A stretch of DNA of 25,772 nucleotides from JARFUG01 sp050485365 (GTDB taxonomy: Bacteria > Desulfobacterota > Desulfuromonadia > Desulfuromonadales > JACZKF01). The notes beneath the pieces are model-generated. The model saw nothing but the letters and a program-made list of their open reading frames with translations, made no database searches and was not told the origin of the DNA. This document shows positions 8,485-16,291 of this stretch, piece after piece. Made by a program: the position numbers and the translations under genes. How positions within the stretch are numbered: the first letter of the stretch is position 1; the number at the start of each line of letters is the position of its first letter. The DNA lies in assembly GCA_050485365.1 (NCBI GenBank), contig JBJHBH010000052.1, positions 1 through 25,772 on the forward strand, read 5' to 3'.

Positions 8485-9420
8485 ATGGAAAACAAGAGGT
8501 ACAGATCGCTTCTGTATTTCTCGGTGGCGCTGTCGCTGCTGGTCGGGTGGGTGCTCGCCGCCTGCACGGCGGCGGCCGAGCGCGAGAGGAATCCGGTCGC
8601 CCTGTCGGCCGTGGCGTCCCCCGACGACGAGGGCGAAGTCGCCGCGGCGCCCGCCGCCGTAGCGCCGGCGCCGCGCGGCAACGGAGGCGGCCTTTACGAC
8701 TTCGAGCCCGAGCCGCTGACCCTTGCCGACTGCGCCCGGTGCCATATCCGGCATTTCGAGCAGATCCGCGATGACGGGGGAGGGCACAGGATCGACTGCC
8801 GCCAGTGCCACGAAGTCTTTCACGCCTACAACCCCCGGCGAAACAACTACGACGAGTTGATGCCCAAGTGCACCGACTGCCACGGGCTCCCCCACGGCGA
8901 GGCGCACGTCTCCTGCTTCGGATGCCATGAGCAGGCGCACGCGCCGACGCGCATCCCCTTCTCCGATCTGCTCGTCTCCTCGTGCGCCGACTGTCACGGC
9001 ACCCCCGCGGCGCAGCTGCGCCAGTATGCCAGCAAACACTCGGGACTGGGGTGCCAGGCATGCCATCCGCGCGACCACGGGCGCATCCTGTCGTGCATGG
9101 AGTGCCACGGACCGCACTTCCCCCAGCAGCCGCTCGCCGAGTGCGCCCAGTGCCACGGCGCGCACAAACCCCTCGACATGACCTTCCCCGTCGCGGGGAG
9201 CGCCGTCACCTGCAACGCCTGCCACGGCGAGATCTACGGACAGTGGAAGAACACGCCGAGCCGGCACGGGGGTGTCGACTGCGCCCAGTGCCACGCCAGA
9301 CATCTGGCGATCCCGAGCTGCACCGAGTGCCACCCGCAGCCGCACAGCGAAGGGATGCTCGCCAACTTCACCGGCTGTCTCGACTGCCACATCGACGTGC
9401 ACGATCTGCCGGTGCGCTGA
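8485..9420 (+). CDS. Dodecahaem cytochrome c lipoprotein (12 CXXCH)
   Basis: A 311-residue protein whose N-terminus (LLVGWVLAAC) ends in a lipobox-like LAAC, so it is probably cleaved before Cys and lipid-anchored. An Ala/Pro-rich linker of about 45 residues precedes the haem region. Twelve motifs: CARCH, CRQCH, CTDCH, CFGCH, CADCH, CQACH, CMECH, CAQCH, CNACH, CAQCH, CTECH and CLDCH. Their spacing (22,24,15,23 / 23,14,16,23 / 23,13,19) is nearly the same as in the upstream cytochrome, showing the two are paralogues by tandem duplication. The first copy appears soluble and this one anchored, which would suit a periplasmic carrier passing electrons to a membrane-bound relay (inference). The ATG at 8485 follows AAAGGA at normal distance. 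A terminator lies about 60 bp downstream, so the operon probably has just these two genes. Confidence 0.95.
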   Translation: MENKRYRSLLYFSVALSLLVGWVLAACTAAAERERNPVALSAVASPDDEGEVAAAPAAVAPAPRGNGGGLYDFEPEPLTLADCARCHIRHFEQIRDDGGGHRIDCRQCHEVFHAYNPRRNNYDELMPKCTDCHGLPHGEAHVSCFGCHEQAHAPTRIPFSDLLVSSCADCHGTPAAQLRQYASKHSGLGCQACHPRDHGRILSCMECHGPHFPQQPLAECAQCHGAHKPLDMTFPVAGSAVTCNACHGEIYGQWKNTPSRHGGVDCAQCHARHLAIPSCTECHPQPHSEGMLANFTGCLDCHIDVHDLPVR

Positions 9421-9479
9421 GGGGCGCAATCAACGTTTTCCTTGCCCGCGACACGGGGGGGATGAAGACCAACCAGAAG

Positions 9480-9513
9480 AAGGGTCGAGGGCGTTTGCCT
9501 TCGACCCTTTTTT
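9480..9513 (+). terminator. Rho-independent terminator after the cytochrome operon
   Basis: AAGGGTCGA (9480-9488) pairs perfectly with TCGACCCTT (9501-9509); inner G-C pairs extend the stem, leaving a small loop. The stem runs into six T residues (9508-9513). It stands between the second cytochrome and the MscS gene and separates the two transcription units. Confidence 0.88.
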
Positions 9514-9532
9514 GCGCCTGCGCCGACATACG

Positions 9533-9560
9533 TTGTGATCCCTTCAAGAGACGATATCCT
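9533..9560 (+). promoter_or_regulatory. Candidate promoter of the mechanosensitive channel gene
   Basis: TTGTGA (9533-9538) and TATCCT (9555-9560) are 16 bp apart, just after the terminator and 36 bp before the ATG at 9596. Four of six bases match at both elements. Found by eye. Confidence 0.35.
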
Positions 9561-9595
9561 TTGCGGATGAGTCATTTTCATGAAGGGGAGGTGCA

Positions 9596-10729
9596 ATGAA
9601 CTGGCAGAATCCGATGGAAAATCTTGACGGATGGGAGGTGATCGCACTTTCGTCGGTAGTCGTCCTTGTCGCCGTCGTCGTCGGGATGATGGTGTCCGGT
9701 CTCGTCTTTCACTATCTGCACCGCTGGGCCGAAAGGGCGCACAGGGGGGCGAGGGGGGTGTTGATCCGGCGCTGCGCCACGCCGATCCGCATCCTCTTTC
9801 CGCTGCTGCTGGTCAATCTGACGGCGCCGCTGCAGCAGTTTCCCCCCTCGATGCAGACGGTCATCTCGCAGGTCTTCAGCATTTTGCTGATTCTCGGTCT
9901 TGCGTGGCTGGCGGTTCGGATCATCCAGTCGCTGAGCGACATCGTCCTGTTGCGCTACGACATCTCGGCGGCCGACAATCTGAAGGCGCGGGCGGTCTAC
10001 ACCCAGGTCGACGTGCTGGTCAAGATCGCCTTCGTGATCGTGGCGGTCATCGCCGTCGCCTCGATGCTCATGACCTTCGACGCCATGCGCCAGGTGGGGG
10101 TAAGTCTGCTGGCATCGGCCGGCATCGTCGGCATCATCGCCGGTTTCGCGGCCCAGCGCTCCCTCTCGACCCTCTTCGCCGGGATCCAGATCGCCATCAC
10201 CCAGCCGATCCGTCTGGACGACGTGGTGATCGTCGAGGGGGAGTGGGGGCGCATCGAGGAGATCACCCTGACCTATGTGGTGGTGCGCATCTGGGATCTT
10301 CGCCGCCTTGTCCTGCCGATCACCTACTTCATCGAGAATCCGTTCCAGAACTGGACCCGCACCTCGGCCGAGATCCTGGGGACGGTCTTCATCTACACCG
10401 ACTACAGTGTGCCGGTGGAGGCGATCCGGCAGGAGCTGCAACGGCTGCTGCAGCAGGCGCCCGAGTGGGACGGCAAGGTGTGCGGGGTGCAGATGACCAA
10501 CGCGACGGAGCGCACGGTGGAGATCCGGGCGCTGATGAGCGCGGCCGACAGCGGCAGGGCGTGGGATCTGCGCTGCTTCATCCGCGAAAAGCTCATCGAG
10601 TTCATCCGGCGCGAATACCCGCAGAGTCTGCCGCGCTTCAGAGGGGAGATGGTGGTGGAGGGGAATGACGATGCAGCAAGACCGGCCTCACGCGATGACG
10701 CGACGGCGGGACGGGAAACCGGAGGCTAA
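9596..10729 (+). CDS. MscS-family mechanosensitive ion channel
   Basis: A 377-residue inner-membrane protein. Four hydrophobic helices (about 13-36, 60-80, 88-112 and 138-160) precede the pore-lining helix TM3 (about 168-203, GVSLLASAGIVGIIAGFAAQRSL), which has the small-residue Gly/Ala packing characteristic of MscS. The beta domain follows (IRLDDVVIVEGEWGRIEEI, with the W-G-x-I-E-x-I signature), then YFIENPFQNWTR and a C-terminal alpha/beta domain. The four helices ahead of the beta domain place it in the YnaI/larger-MscS group rather than three-helix MscS. Such channels release solutes on hypo-osmotic shock. The ATG has a strong AGGGGAGG Shine-Dalgarno. Its last codon and TAA are part of the 10-bp target duplication of the inserted element at 10732-10905, so insertion left the protein unchanged. 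Confidence 0.92.
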   Translation: MNWQNPMENLDGWEVIALSSVVVLVAVVVGMMVSGLVFHYLHRWAERAHRGARGVLIRRCATPIRILFPLLLVNLTAPLQQFPPSMQTVISQVFSILLILGLAWLAVRIIQSLSDIVLLRYDISAADNLKARAVYTQVDVLVKIAFVIVAVIAVASMLMTFDAMRQVGVSLLASAGIVGIIAGFAAQRSLSTLFAGIQIAITQPIRLDDVVIVEGEWGRIEEITLTYVVVRIWDLRRLVLPITYFIENPFQNWTRTSAEILGTVFIYTDYSVPVEAIRQELQRLLQQAPEWDGKVCGVQMTNATERTVEIRALMSAADSGRAWDLRCFIREKLIEFIRREYPQSLPRFRGEMVVEGNDDAARPASRDDATAGRETGG

Positions 10730-10731
10730 AC
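10722..10731 (+). repeat. Target-site duplication, left copy
   Basis: GAGGCTAAAC, identical to 10906-10915. It contains the final glycine codon and TAA stop of the MscS gene. Ten bases is a duplication length seen with IS4-type DDE transposases (family knowledge). Confidence 0.75.
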
Positions 10732-10905
10732 CAGTGTTGTCCGGTTAGAAGATTGATGTCGGCGTCTGGCTTTGAAAACCGCTGTCTTGCACCCTCCCCA
10801 TCCCCTCCCATCGAAGGGAGGGGCTTGAAATCCCCTCTCCCCAAGTGGGAGAGGGTTAGGGAGAGGGGGAACGAGCGGGCTGCAGGAACCTAACCGGACA
10901 CCGCT
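10732..10905. mobile_element. MITE-like non-autonomous element with terminal inverted repeats
   Basis: About 174 bp. The ends form 16-bp terminal inverted repeats matching at 14 positions: AGTGTTGTCCGGTTAG at 10733-10748 and the complement of 10890-10905 (AGCGGTGTCCGGTTAG), sharing an uninterrupted GTCCGGTTAG. A 10-bp direct repeat (GAGGCTAAAC) flanks it. Inside are two perfect palindromes: CCCCTCCC/GGGAGGGG (10802-10809 and 10816-10823) and CCCTCTCCC/GGGAGAGGG (10833-10841 and 10847-10855), followed by a further GGGAGAGGGG tract. It contains no coding sequence, so it would have been moved in trans by a transposase that recognises the same ends. It sits between the convergent MscS and iron-importer genes, where its hairpins may also affect transcript ends. 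Confidence 0.75.
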
Positions 10906-10915
10906 GAGGCTAAAC
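10906..10915 (+). repeat. Target-site duplication, right copy
   Basis: GAGGCTAAAC, identical to 10722-10731. Removing 10732-10915 would rejoin the MscS stop codon to the original intergenic sequence, which contains a small hairpin (TGCGGTT 10929-10935 with AACCGCA 10940-10946) reaching into the 3' end of the ATPase gene. Confidence 0.75.
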
Positions 10916-10936
10916 GGCTCTTCGGGTTTGCGGTTC

Positions 10937-11977
10937 TCAAACCGCAGGAAAGATGACCAGATCGTCCACCGCCACGCGGATGCCGAGTCGGTGTCCGACG
11001 GGGTGATTGTGGTGGCTGGGGGCGAGGCAGAGGATCTTCGCCCCGCTGGGCAGGCGCAGGGTGTAGAGGAAGTCGGCGCCGCGAAAGACCTTGGAGACGA
11101 CCTCGGCGGTGGTGGGGCGGTGATCGTCGTGCAGCACGTCGTCGGGGCGGATGAGGACCTCGACCTGCGACCCTGGATGGCTCCCCGAGGGGATGCGCCC
11201 GTGCAGGGTGCCGAGCTCGGTCTCGACGGCCTTTTCGCCGACGACCGTGCCGGGGAGCATCACTCCCTGGCCGATGAAGTCGGCGATGAAGCGGTGCACC
11301 GGGCGGTGGTAGAGGTTGTAGGCGCTGTCCCACTGCAGGAGGCGCCCGGCATGCATGACGCCGATCTCGTCGGCCATGGCGAAGGCCTCGAACTGGTCGT
11401 GGGTGACCAGAAGGGCGGTGAGACCGTCTTCCTTGATGATCTGACGCACTTCGCGGGCGAGCTTCTCGCGCAGCTCGATGTCGAGGCTAGAGAAGGGCTC
11501 GTCGAGCAGGAGCAGATCGGGGCGCGGCGCCATGGCGCGGGCGAGGGCGACGCGCTGCTGCTGTCCGCCCGAGAGCTGATGGGGGAAGACCTCGGCCGAG
11601 TGTTCGAGGCCCACCAGGGCGAGAAGCTCCTTGATGCGGACCTGGCGCTTGGCTCGGTCGTGGTTGCGCAGCCCGAAGGCGATGTTGTCGGCGATGCTCA
11701 GATGGGGGAAGAGGGCGAGGTCCTGGAAGACCATCCCGACGCGGCGCCTCTCGGGGGGGACGACCTGTCCCGGCCGGCTCACCTGCCGCCCCTGCAGCAT
11801 GATTTCTCCCTCGATCACCGGCTCGAAGCCGGCGATGGAGCGCAGCAGCGTCGTTTTGCCGCAGCCGCTGGGGCCGAGAAGGCAGCCGATGGCGCCGGAG
11901 GGCAACGAGATGTTCGCCCCCTTGACGACGGGGGGACCGTCGTAGGCGATGCTGACGTTGCGGATCTCAAGAAGCAT
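10937..11977 (-). CDS. fbpC: Ferric-iron ABC importer, ATP-binding protein
   Basis: A 346-residue cytoplasmic ATPase that powers the importer. It has Walker A GPSGCGKTT (35-43), Q-loop VFQDLALFPH, signature LSGGQQQR (135-142), Walker B LLLLDEP (155-161) and the H-loop LLVTHDQFEA. A C-terminal TOBE-like regulatory domain (about 235-346) is present, as in FbpC/AfuC and other group-A importers. The ATG at 11977 was chosen over a GTG at 11983 because GGAGG sits five bases upstream of it. It overlaps the permease gene by 11 bp, indicating translational coupling. Substrate Fe(III) is inferred from the binding protein in the same operon. It is the last gene of the operon and converges on the MscS gene. 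Confidence 0.92.
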   Translation of the reverse strand: MLLEIRNVSIAYDGPPVVKGANISLPSGAIGCLLGPSGCGKTTLLRSIAGFEPVIEGEIMLQGRQVSRPGQVVPPERRRVGMVFQDLALFPHLSIADNIAFGLRNHDRAKRQVRIKELLALVGLEHSAEVFPHQLSGGQQQRVALARAMAPRPDLLLLDEPFSSLDIELREKLAREVRQIIKEDGLTALLVTHDQFEAFAMADEIGVMHAGRLLQWDSAYNLYHRPVHRFIADFIGQGVMLPGTVVGEKAVETELGTLHGRIPSGSHPGSQVEVLIRPDDVLHDDHRPTTAEVVSKVFRGADFLYTLRLPSGAKILCLAPSHHNHPVGHRLGIRVAVDDLVIFPAV

Positions 11978-13652
11978 GGTCACCTCCGGGGCGGGAGCGT
12001 CGGATGGAGCGGCTCAGCAAAATGACCGGCAGCAGACCGGCGACGACGATGGCGAGGGCGGCGAGGCTCGACTCGGCGAGCATCTCGTCGGAGGCGAGCT
12101 CGAAGGCCCGCACCGCCAGGGTGTTGAAGTTGAAGGGGCGCAGGATCAGCGTCGCGGGGAGCTCTTTGAGCACGTCGACGAAGACCAGAAGGAGCGCGGT
12201 CAGCAGGCTGCCGCGCATGATCGGCAGGTGGATGCGCCCCAGCACCGCCGTGGGACGAAGCCCCAGCGAGCGCCCCGCGTCGTCCATCGACGGTTTGATC
12301 TTGCCCATCGCGGCCTCGACGGTGTGCAGGGAGACGGCGAGAAAGCGCACCAGATAGGCGAAGACGACCGCGAAGATGGTGCCGCTCAGCAGCAGCCCCG
12401 TCGAGACGCCGAAGGTGGCGCGCATCCAGCTGTCGACGGTGTTGTCGAGCCAGGCGAAGGGGATGATGACCCCCACCGCGATCACCAGCCCCGGCACCGC
12501 ATACCCCATCCCCGCCACCCTCAGAGCCCCTTCGAGAATCGCCGAGCGGCGAAGGCGCTTGCCGTACGCCATGAAGAGGGCGATCAGCAGGGCGAGGACG
12601 GCGGCGCTCACCGCCAGAAGAAGGCTGTTGCGTACCAGCTGAAAGAAGGCCGGATCGAGGGTCTGGCGCCAGGTGCGCAGGGCCCAGGCGCCGAGCTGCG
12701 TCGAGGGGAGGATGAAGCCGAAGAACAGGGGAAGGAAGCAGACGGTGAATGCCCCCGCCGCGCGCCATCCGCGAAGCTGAAAGCCCGGCAGGGAGCGGTA
12801 GCGCTGCGTCGTGTGATGAAAGCGCGCCTTGCGGCGTGACCAGCGCTCCAGAACGATGAGCACCAGAACGAAGGTCATCATCAGCGCCGCGAGCTGGGCC
12901 GCCGCCGAACTGTCCCCCAGCCCGAACCAGGTGCGGAAGATCCCTGTCGTGAAGGTGTTGACGCCGAAGTACTGCACCGTGCCGAAGTCGGCCAGCGCCT
13001 CCATGAGGGCCAGCGTCAGCCCGGCGATGATCGCCGGGCGCGCCAGGGGCAGAGCGACGGTGAAGAAGGAGCGCCAGGGGCCGCACCCCAAAGTGCGACT
13101 GACCTCCAGAACGCAGGTCGACTGTTCGAGAAAGGCCGCGCGCGCCAGAAGATAGACGTAGGGGTATAGAACGAGGGAGAGCATGACGACGGCGCCGCCG
13201 AGCGAGCGGATCTGCGGGAACCAGTAGTCGCCGAACCCCCAGTCGAACCACGCGCGAAGGGAGGTCTGCACCGGTCCCGAGAAGTCGAGCATCCCGGTGT
13301 AGGTGTAGGCGATGATGTAGGCGGGGATCGCCATCGGCAGCAGCAGCGCCCACTGGAAGAGGCGCCGCCCCGGAAAGCGACAGACGGTGCAAAGCCAGGC
13401 GGTGCTCACCCCCATCAGGAGCGTCCCGACGGCGACGCCTAGTACCAGCAGGAGGGAGTTCGTCACGTATTCGGTCAGGACGGTGGAGGCCAGATGGCGC
13501 CACACCTCGCCCGCCGGTTGAAAGACGAAGCTGAACACGACCAGAATGGGCGCCGAAAGGGTCAGAGCGACGGCGCACACCCCCACGGTCCACCAATTGA
13601 ACTGCAGGCGGGAGCGTATGCTCCCGCCTGCAGCGGCTTGCACGTCAGACAT
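11967..13652 (-). CDS. fbpB: Ferric-iron ABC importer, fused permease (two transmembrane domains)
   Basis: A 561-residue inner-membrane protein with about twelve hydrophobic segments arranged as two homologous permease domains (about 20-285 and 290-555), the arrangement typical of FbpB/SfuB. Each half has a coupling-helix EAA-like motif: EVSRTLGCGPWRSFFTVALPL (first half, about 185-205) and DDAGRSLGLRPTAVLGRIHLP (second half). It forms the channel that receives Fe(III) from the periplasmic protein. The ATG at 13652 follows CAGGAA at normal distance. An 82-bp gap with a stem-loop separates it from the binding-protein gene. The 3' end overlaps the ATPase start. Confidence 0.92.
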   Translation of the reverse strand: MSDVQAAAGGSIRSRLQFNWWTVGVCAVALTLSAPILVVFSFVFQPAGEVWRHLASTVLTEYVTNSLLLVLGVAVGTLLMGVSTAWLCTVCRFPGRRLFQWALLLPMAIPAYIIAYTYTGMLDFSGPVQTSLRAWFDWGFGDYWFPQIRSLGGAVVMLSLVLYPYVYLLARAAFLEQSTCVLEVSRTLGCGPWRSFFTVALPLARPAIIAGLTLALMEALADFGTVQYFGVNTFTTGIFRTWFGLGDSSAAAQLAALMMTFVLVLIVLERWSRRKARFHHTTQRYRSLPGFQLRGWRAAGAFTVCFLPLFFGFILPSTQLGAWALRTWRQTLDPAFFQLVRNSLLLAVSAAVLALLIALFMAYGKRLRRSAILEGALRVAGMGYAVPGLVIAVGVIIPFAWLDNTVDSWMRATFGVSTGLLLSGTIFAVVFAYLVRFLAVSLHTVEAAMGKIKPSMDDAGRSLGLRPTAVLGRIHLPIMRGSLLTALLLVFVDVLKELPATLILRPFNFNTLAVRAFELASDEMLAESSLAALAIVVAGLLPVILLSRSIRRSRPGGDHAS

Positions 13653-13675
13653 CGGTTCCTGCCATGAAAAAGCGT

Positions 13676-13701
13676 CTCCCCCTCCGGATCAGGAGGGGGA
13701 G
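13676..13701 (-). terminator. Intercistronic stem-loop between binding protein and permease genes
   Basis: CTCCCCCTCC (13676-13685) and GGAGGGGGAG (13692-13701) are perfect 10-bp arms around a six-base loop. On the transcribed minus strand the stem is followed, four bases later, by five T residues. This looks like a leaky terminator or 3' stabilising hairpin, a common device in ABC importer operons for making more binding protein than permease. Confidence 0.65.
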
Positions 13702-13734
13702 TATAGCAAAGAGATTGCTTCGGGTGAAGCCGTA

Positions 13735-14754
13735 TCAGCGCCAGCCGGCGCGATCCATGAGACGGACGGCGTCGGGGTTGTGATCGCCGAGCAAGGAGAG
13801 GTTGAGCTCGTCGGCCTTGAACTCGCCCCAGGCGGCCAGCGTCTCGCTCACGGGGGTGCCGGGGCGAACGGGGTATTCGTAGTTCGCCTCGGCGTACCAG
13901 CGCTGGGCCTCTTCGCTGACGAGGAACTCGAGGAGGCGCACGGCGTTGTCGTGATTGCGGGCGTGGCGGGTGAGGCCCGCGCCGCTGATGTTGACGTGGA
14001 CGCCGCGATCGTTCTGGTTGGGCCAGATGATGGCGACCTGGGAGGCAGCCTCGCGCTCGTCGGCCTGGGAGGAATTGAGCATCCCGCCCAGATAGTAGGT
14101 GTTCACCAGGGCGACGTCGCACTGTCCGGCGGCGACGGCCTTGATCTGGTCGCGGTCACCCCCCTGCGGCGGGCGGGCGAAGTTGCCGACGAGGCCGCGG
14201 GCCCACTGCTCGGTCACCTGCACGCCATGCTGCGCGATCATCGCCGAGACCATCGACTGGTTGTAGACGTTGCTCGAGGAGCGCACGCACACTTTGCGGC
14301 GCCATTCGGGGGCGGTGAGGTCCTGGTAGGTGGAGAGGGCGTCGGGTTTGACCCGGTCCTTGGCGATCATGATGGGGCGGGCGCGCATCGACAGACCGTA
14401 CCAGTGCCCGTCAGTGTCGCGGTAGGCCGCGGGGACGGCCTGCTCCAGCGTCTCGGAGCGCACCGGCTGGAAGAGCCCCATCTCCTTGGCGCGGTTGAGG
14501 TTCCCGGCGTCGACGGTCAGCAGCACGTCGGCAGGGGAGTTGATCCCTTCGCTGGAGAGGCGCTGGATCAGGGCGTCGGCGTTGCCGGCCACTAGGTTGA
14601 CCTTGATGCCGGTCTGGGCCGAGAACTGGTCGAGCAGCGGCTTGATGAGGACTTCCTGGCGCGCCGAGTAGATGTTGACCTCACCCGCAGCCAGAGCGGG
14701 AGAGACCGCGAGGAGTGCCATCAGGACAGACAAAATCAGACGTTTGGGCCACAT
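13735..14754 (-). CDS. fbpA: Ferric-iron ABC importer, periplasmic binding protein (FutA/FbpA type)
   Basis: A 339-residue protein with a clear signal peptide (MWPKRLILSVLMALLAVSPA, cut near ALA/AGE). The mature part starts EVNIYSARQE, the usual start of iron-binding family members. Candidate Fe(III) ligands are Y29 (NIYSAR), Y164 (NVYNQS) and the Tyr pair Y220-Y221 (NTYYLGGM), corresponding to the tyrosine set of FutA-type proteins. C156 (VCVRSSS) and C212 (GQCDVA) may form the conserved disulfide. Other family blocks are NSPADVLLTVDAGNL and PQGGDRDQIKAVAAG. The ATG follows AAGGAG. It is the first gene of the operon, with a TTGACA promoter upstream overlapped by a weak Fur-like site. Iron specificity is well supported by family resemblance; the exact form of bound iron is not visible. 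Confidence 0.94.
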   Translation of the reverse strand: MWPKRLILSVLMALLAVSPALAAGEVNIYSARQEVLIKPLLDQFSAQTGIKVNLVAGNADALIQRLSSEGINSPADVLLTVDAGNLNRAKEMGLFQPVRSETLEQAVPAAYRDTDGHWYGLSMRARPIMIAKDRVKPDALSTYQDLTAPEWRRKVCVRSSSNVYNQSMVSAMIAQHGVQVTEQWARGLVGNFARPPQGGDRDQIKAVAAGQCDVALVNTYYLGGMLNSSQADEREAASQVAIIWPNQNDRGVHVNISGAGLTRHARNHDNAVRLLEFLVSEEAQRWYAEANYEYPVRPGTPVSETLAAWGEFKADELNLSLLGDHNPDAVRLMDRAGWR

Positions 14755-14798
14755 GGTGAATCTGCTCCTTGGGATGGGGAAAGGGGAGAGCGGGAAAT

Positions 14799-14837
14799 TG
14801 ATAGTCGATATCTAATGGAGAAGCGCTTCGATGTCAA
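14799..14837 (-). promoter_or_regulatory. Promoter of the ferric importer operon with an overlapping Fur-box-like site
   Basis: On the minus strand a perfect -35 TTGACA (complement of 14832-14837) is followed after 17 bp by TAGATA (complement of 14809-14814), a moderate -10. The + strand sequence TGATAGTCGATATCT (14799-14813) matches ten of fourteen positions of the Fur 7-1-7 dyad and overlaps the -10. AATTCA (14842-14847) and TGAATT (14852-14857) form another small inverted repeat just upstream of the -35. Iron control by Fur is expected for this family, but the site itself is weak. Confidence 0.45.
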
Positions 14838-15016
14838 GAAGAATTCAGTGTTGAATTTCGATTTCAGGCGGCGTCTCGCTTTTTTCTTCCAGGGGGCCGA
14901 AGAGGCGCCGATTTGCGATAGAGTCATACGGGTGGATTTTTCCGTGGGAAGGGGGGCACGGAGTCGCAAACCTTCGTGCCGAGTGTTTTTTACAATAGCC
15001 TTCGGTGAGGGAGCTC

Positions 15017-16138
15017 ATGGGGAGCCGATTCGATGTCGAGGTGCTGACCCGGTGGGACGAAGTCCGCAAGATCCGACCCGCCTGGGACGCGCTTCAGGAG
15101 AAGGGCCGAGTCGACCATCCCTTCGTCGCACTCGACTGGCTGGAGTGCTGGTACGGTGCCTTCTGCGGCCCGGACGATCTGCGCGTCGTCGTGGTCGACG
15201 ACGGGTCGCAGGTGCGCTCGATCTTCGCAGCCTTCAGGACGAGCGTGGTGCGTCGCGGGATCAGGCTGCGCACCCTCTCGGCCGCCGCCAACGGCCACTC
15301 TCCGCGATTCTGCGTCCTGAGCGCCGCGGACGACATCGAAGCGGTGCGGGCCGCGCTGAGCGCCCCCTTTTCTGCGCACTGGGAGGAGAAGATCGATCTG
15401 CTCGCCCTTCCGAACCTCGTCGAGGGGTCCCGGACGTGTGCGGCGTCGATGCTCCCCTCGCGCGATGTCGTCCGCCACATAGAGAACAGCTTCGCGTCGC
15501 CGGCGCTGAACCTGAAGGAGGGGTGGGACGCCTACTACGCCTCTCGCTCGCGCAACTTCAGGCATCGCTTCCGGCAATCGAGAAACAACCTTCAAAAGCT
15601 GGGTTCGTTCGAATTCGAGATCGTCGCCCTCTCAGGGGGTGAGGAGATCGTCCGTCGGCTCAGACAGGTCGACGCCCGGACGTGGCAGCACGCCAACGGG
15701 AGCGGCCTCTTTTCGACCCCCGAGAACGAAGCGTTCTACAAAAGCCTGCTTCGCACCTTCGCCAAGGGGGGAACGGGCTGCATCGGCTTTCTGAAGTCGG
15801 GCGGCCGCGATATCGCCTACGAGCTGGGGGTCAGGTACGGAAAGACGGCGTACCTGCTGAAATACGGCTTCGATCAGGAGTACGCCGCGTTTCGTCCGGG
15901 CGTTCTCGTCCAACACTTTCTCTGCGAACATCTGGCCGGGCAGGGGGTCGAAGAGGTCGATTTGTGCGGCGAGGCGACGCAGGAGAAGGCCAAATGGGCG
16001 ACCCACTTTCGAAGCCATCACAACATCTGGCTCCTCAACCAGCAGTCGCTCGTCGGCAAATGCACCTCCTGGGGGCTGTCGCTCCTGGATAGAAAGAGGT
16101 GTGAAGCCGACGAGGCCGTCGCCGGCCGCTCGGGTTGA
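15017..16138 (+). CDS. GNAT-like acetyltransferase, BioF2/CelD type
   Basis: A 373-residue cytoplasmic protein. The N-terminal half contains DHPFVALDWLECWYGAFCG and a YYASRSRNFRHRFRQSRNNL block. The C-terminal half contains AYELGVRYGKTAYLLKYGFDQEYAAFRPGVL and VDLCGEATQEKAKWATHF, the pattern of the BioF2-like/CelD acyltransferases (Acetyltransf_6, related to FemAB). Members act on cell-surface polysaccharide, peptidoglycan or lipid precursors; here the substrate is unknown. The ATG at 15017 was chosen because GAGGGAG lies just upstream; an upstream GTG at 15005 is the alternative. It stands alone between the iron importer, which is divergent, and the protease gene, so context gives no clue to its pathway. 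Confidence 0.8.
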   Translation: MGSRFDVEVLTRWDEVRKIRPAWDALQEKGRVDHPFVALDWLECWYGAFCGPDDLRVVVVDDGSQVRSIFAAFRTSVVRRGIRLRTLSAAANGHSPRFCVLSAADDIEAVRAALSAPFSAHWEEKIDLLALPNLVEGSRTCAASMLPSRDVVRHIENSFASPALNLKEGWDAYYASRSRNFRHRFRQSRNNLQKLGSFEFEIVALSGGEEIVRRLRQVDARTWQHANGSGLFSTPENEAFYKSLLRTFAKGGTGCIGFLKSGGRDIAYELGVRYGKTAYLLKYGFDQEYAAFRPGVLVQHFLCEHLAGQGVEEVDLCGEATQEKAKWATHFRSHHNIWLLNQQSLVGKCTSWGLSLLDRKRCEADEAVAGRSG

Positions 16139-16181
16139 TCCGCGGCGCCTCTTGGCCTGAAACTTTCGTTTTTGTTTTTGT

Positions 16182-16201
16182 GACCGATCAGGTCGTTTTT
16201 T
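16182..16201 (+). terminator. Possible weak terminator after the acetyltransferase gene
   Basis: GACC (16182-16185) and GGTC (16191-16194) form a short 4-bp stem with a five-base loop, followed by six T residues (16196-16201). The stem is short, so strength is doubtful, but the position downstream of the gene and before the next promoter is appropriate. Confidence 0.35.
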
Positions 16202-16214
16202 CTCGTCCGTCCGA

Positions 16215-16244
16215 TTGACACGGCTTCGTGCGCGGGAGTACTCT
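16215..16244 (+). promoter_or_regulatory. Candidate promoter of the subtilase gene
   Basis: A perfect TTGACA (16215-16220) is followed after 18 bp by TACTCT (16239-16244), a poor -10 with three of six matches. The start codon of the protease gene is at 16292. Confidence 0.35.
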
Positions 16245-16291
16245 TCAGGGTGGAGTTTTTTCCGATTCGACCCCCTCCCGCAGGAGCTGAA

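Noticed and set aside
8224..9429. 401-codon minus-strand frame across both cytochromes
   Set aside because: Antisense to 24 regularly spaced CXXCH motifs; its translation is Ala/Val/Gly-rich with no motif I recognise.
10802..10870. CRISPR-like repeat or small RNA in the GC-rich palindromes
   Set aside because: The palindromes are internal parts of the TIR-bounded element and differ from each other; there are no evenly spaced identical repeats. No CRISPR array was seen anywhere in the window.
11980..13596. 538-codon minus-strand frame parallel to the permease gene
   Set aside because: Out-of-frame shadow rich in Arg, Gly and His; the overlapping frame encodes a typical membrane permease.
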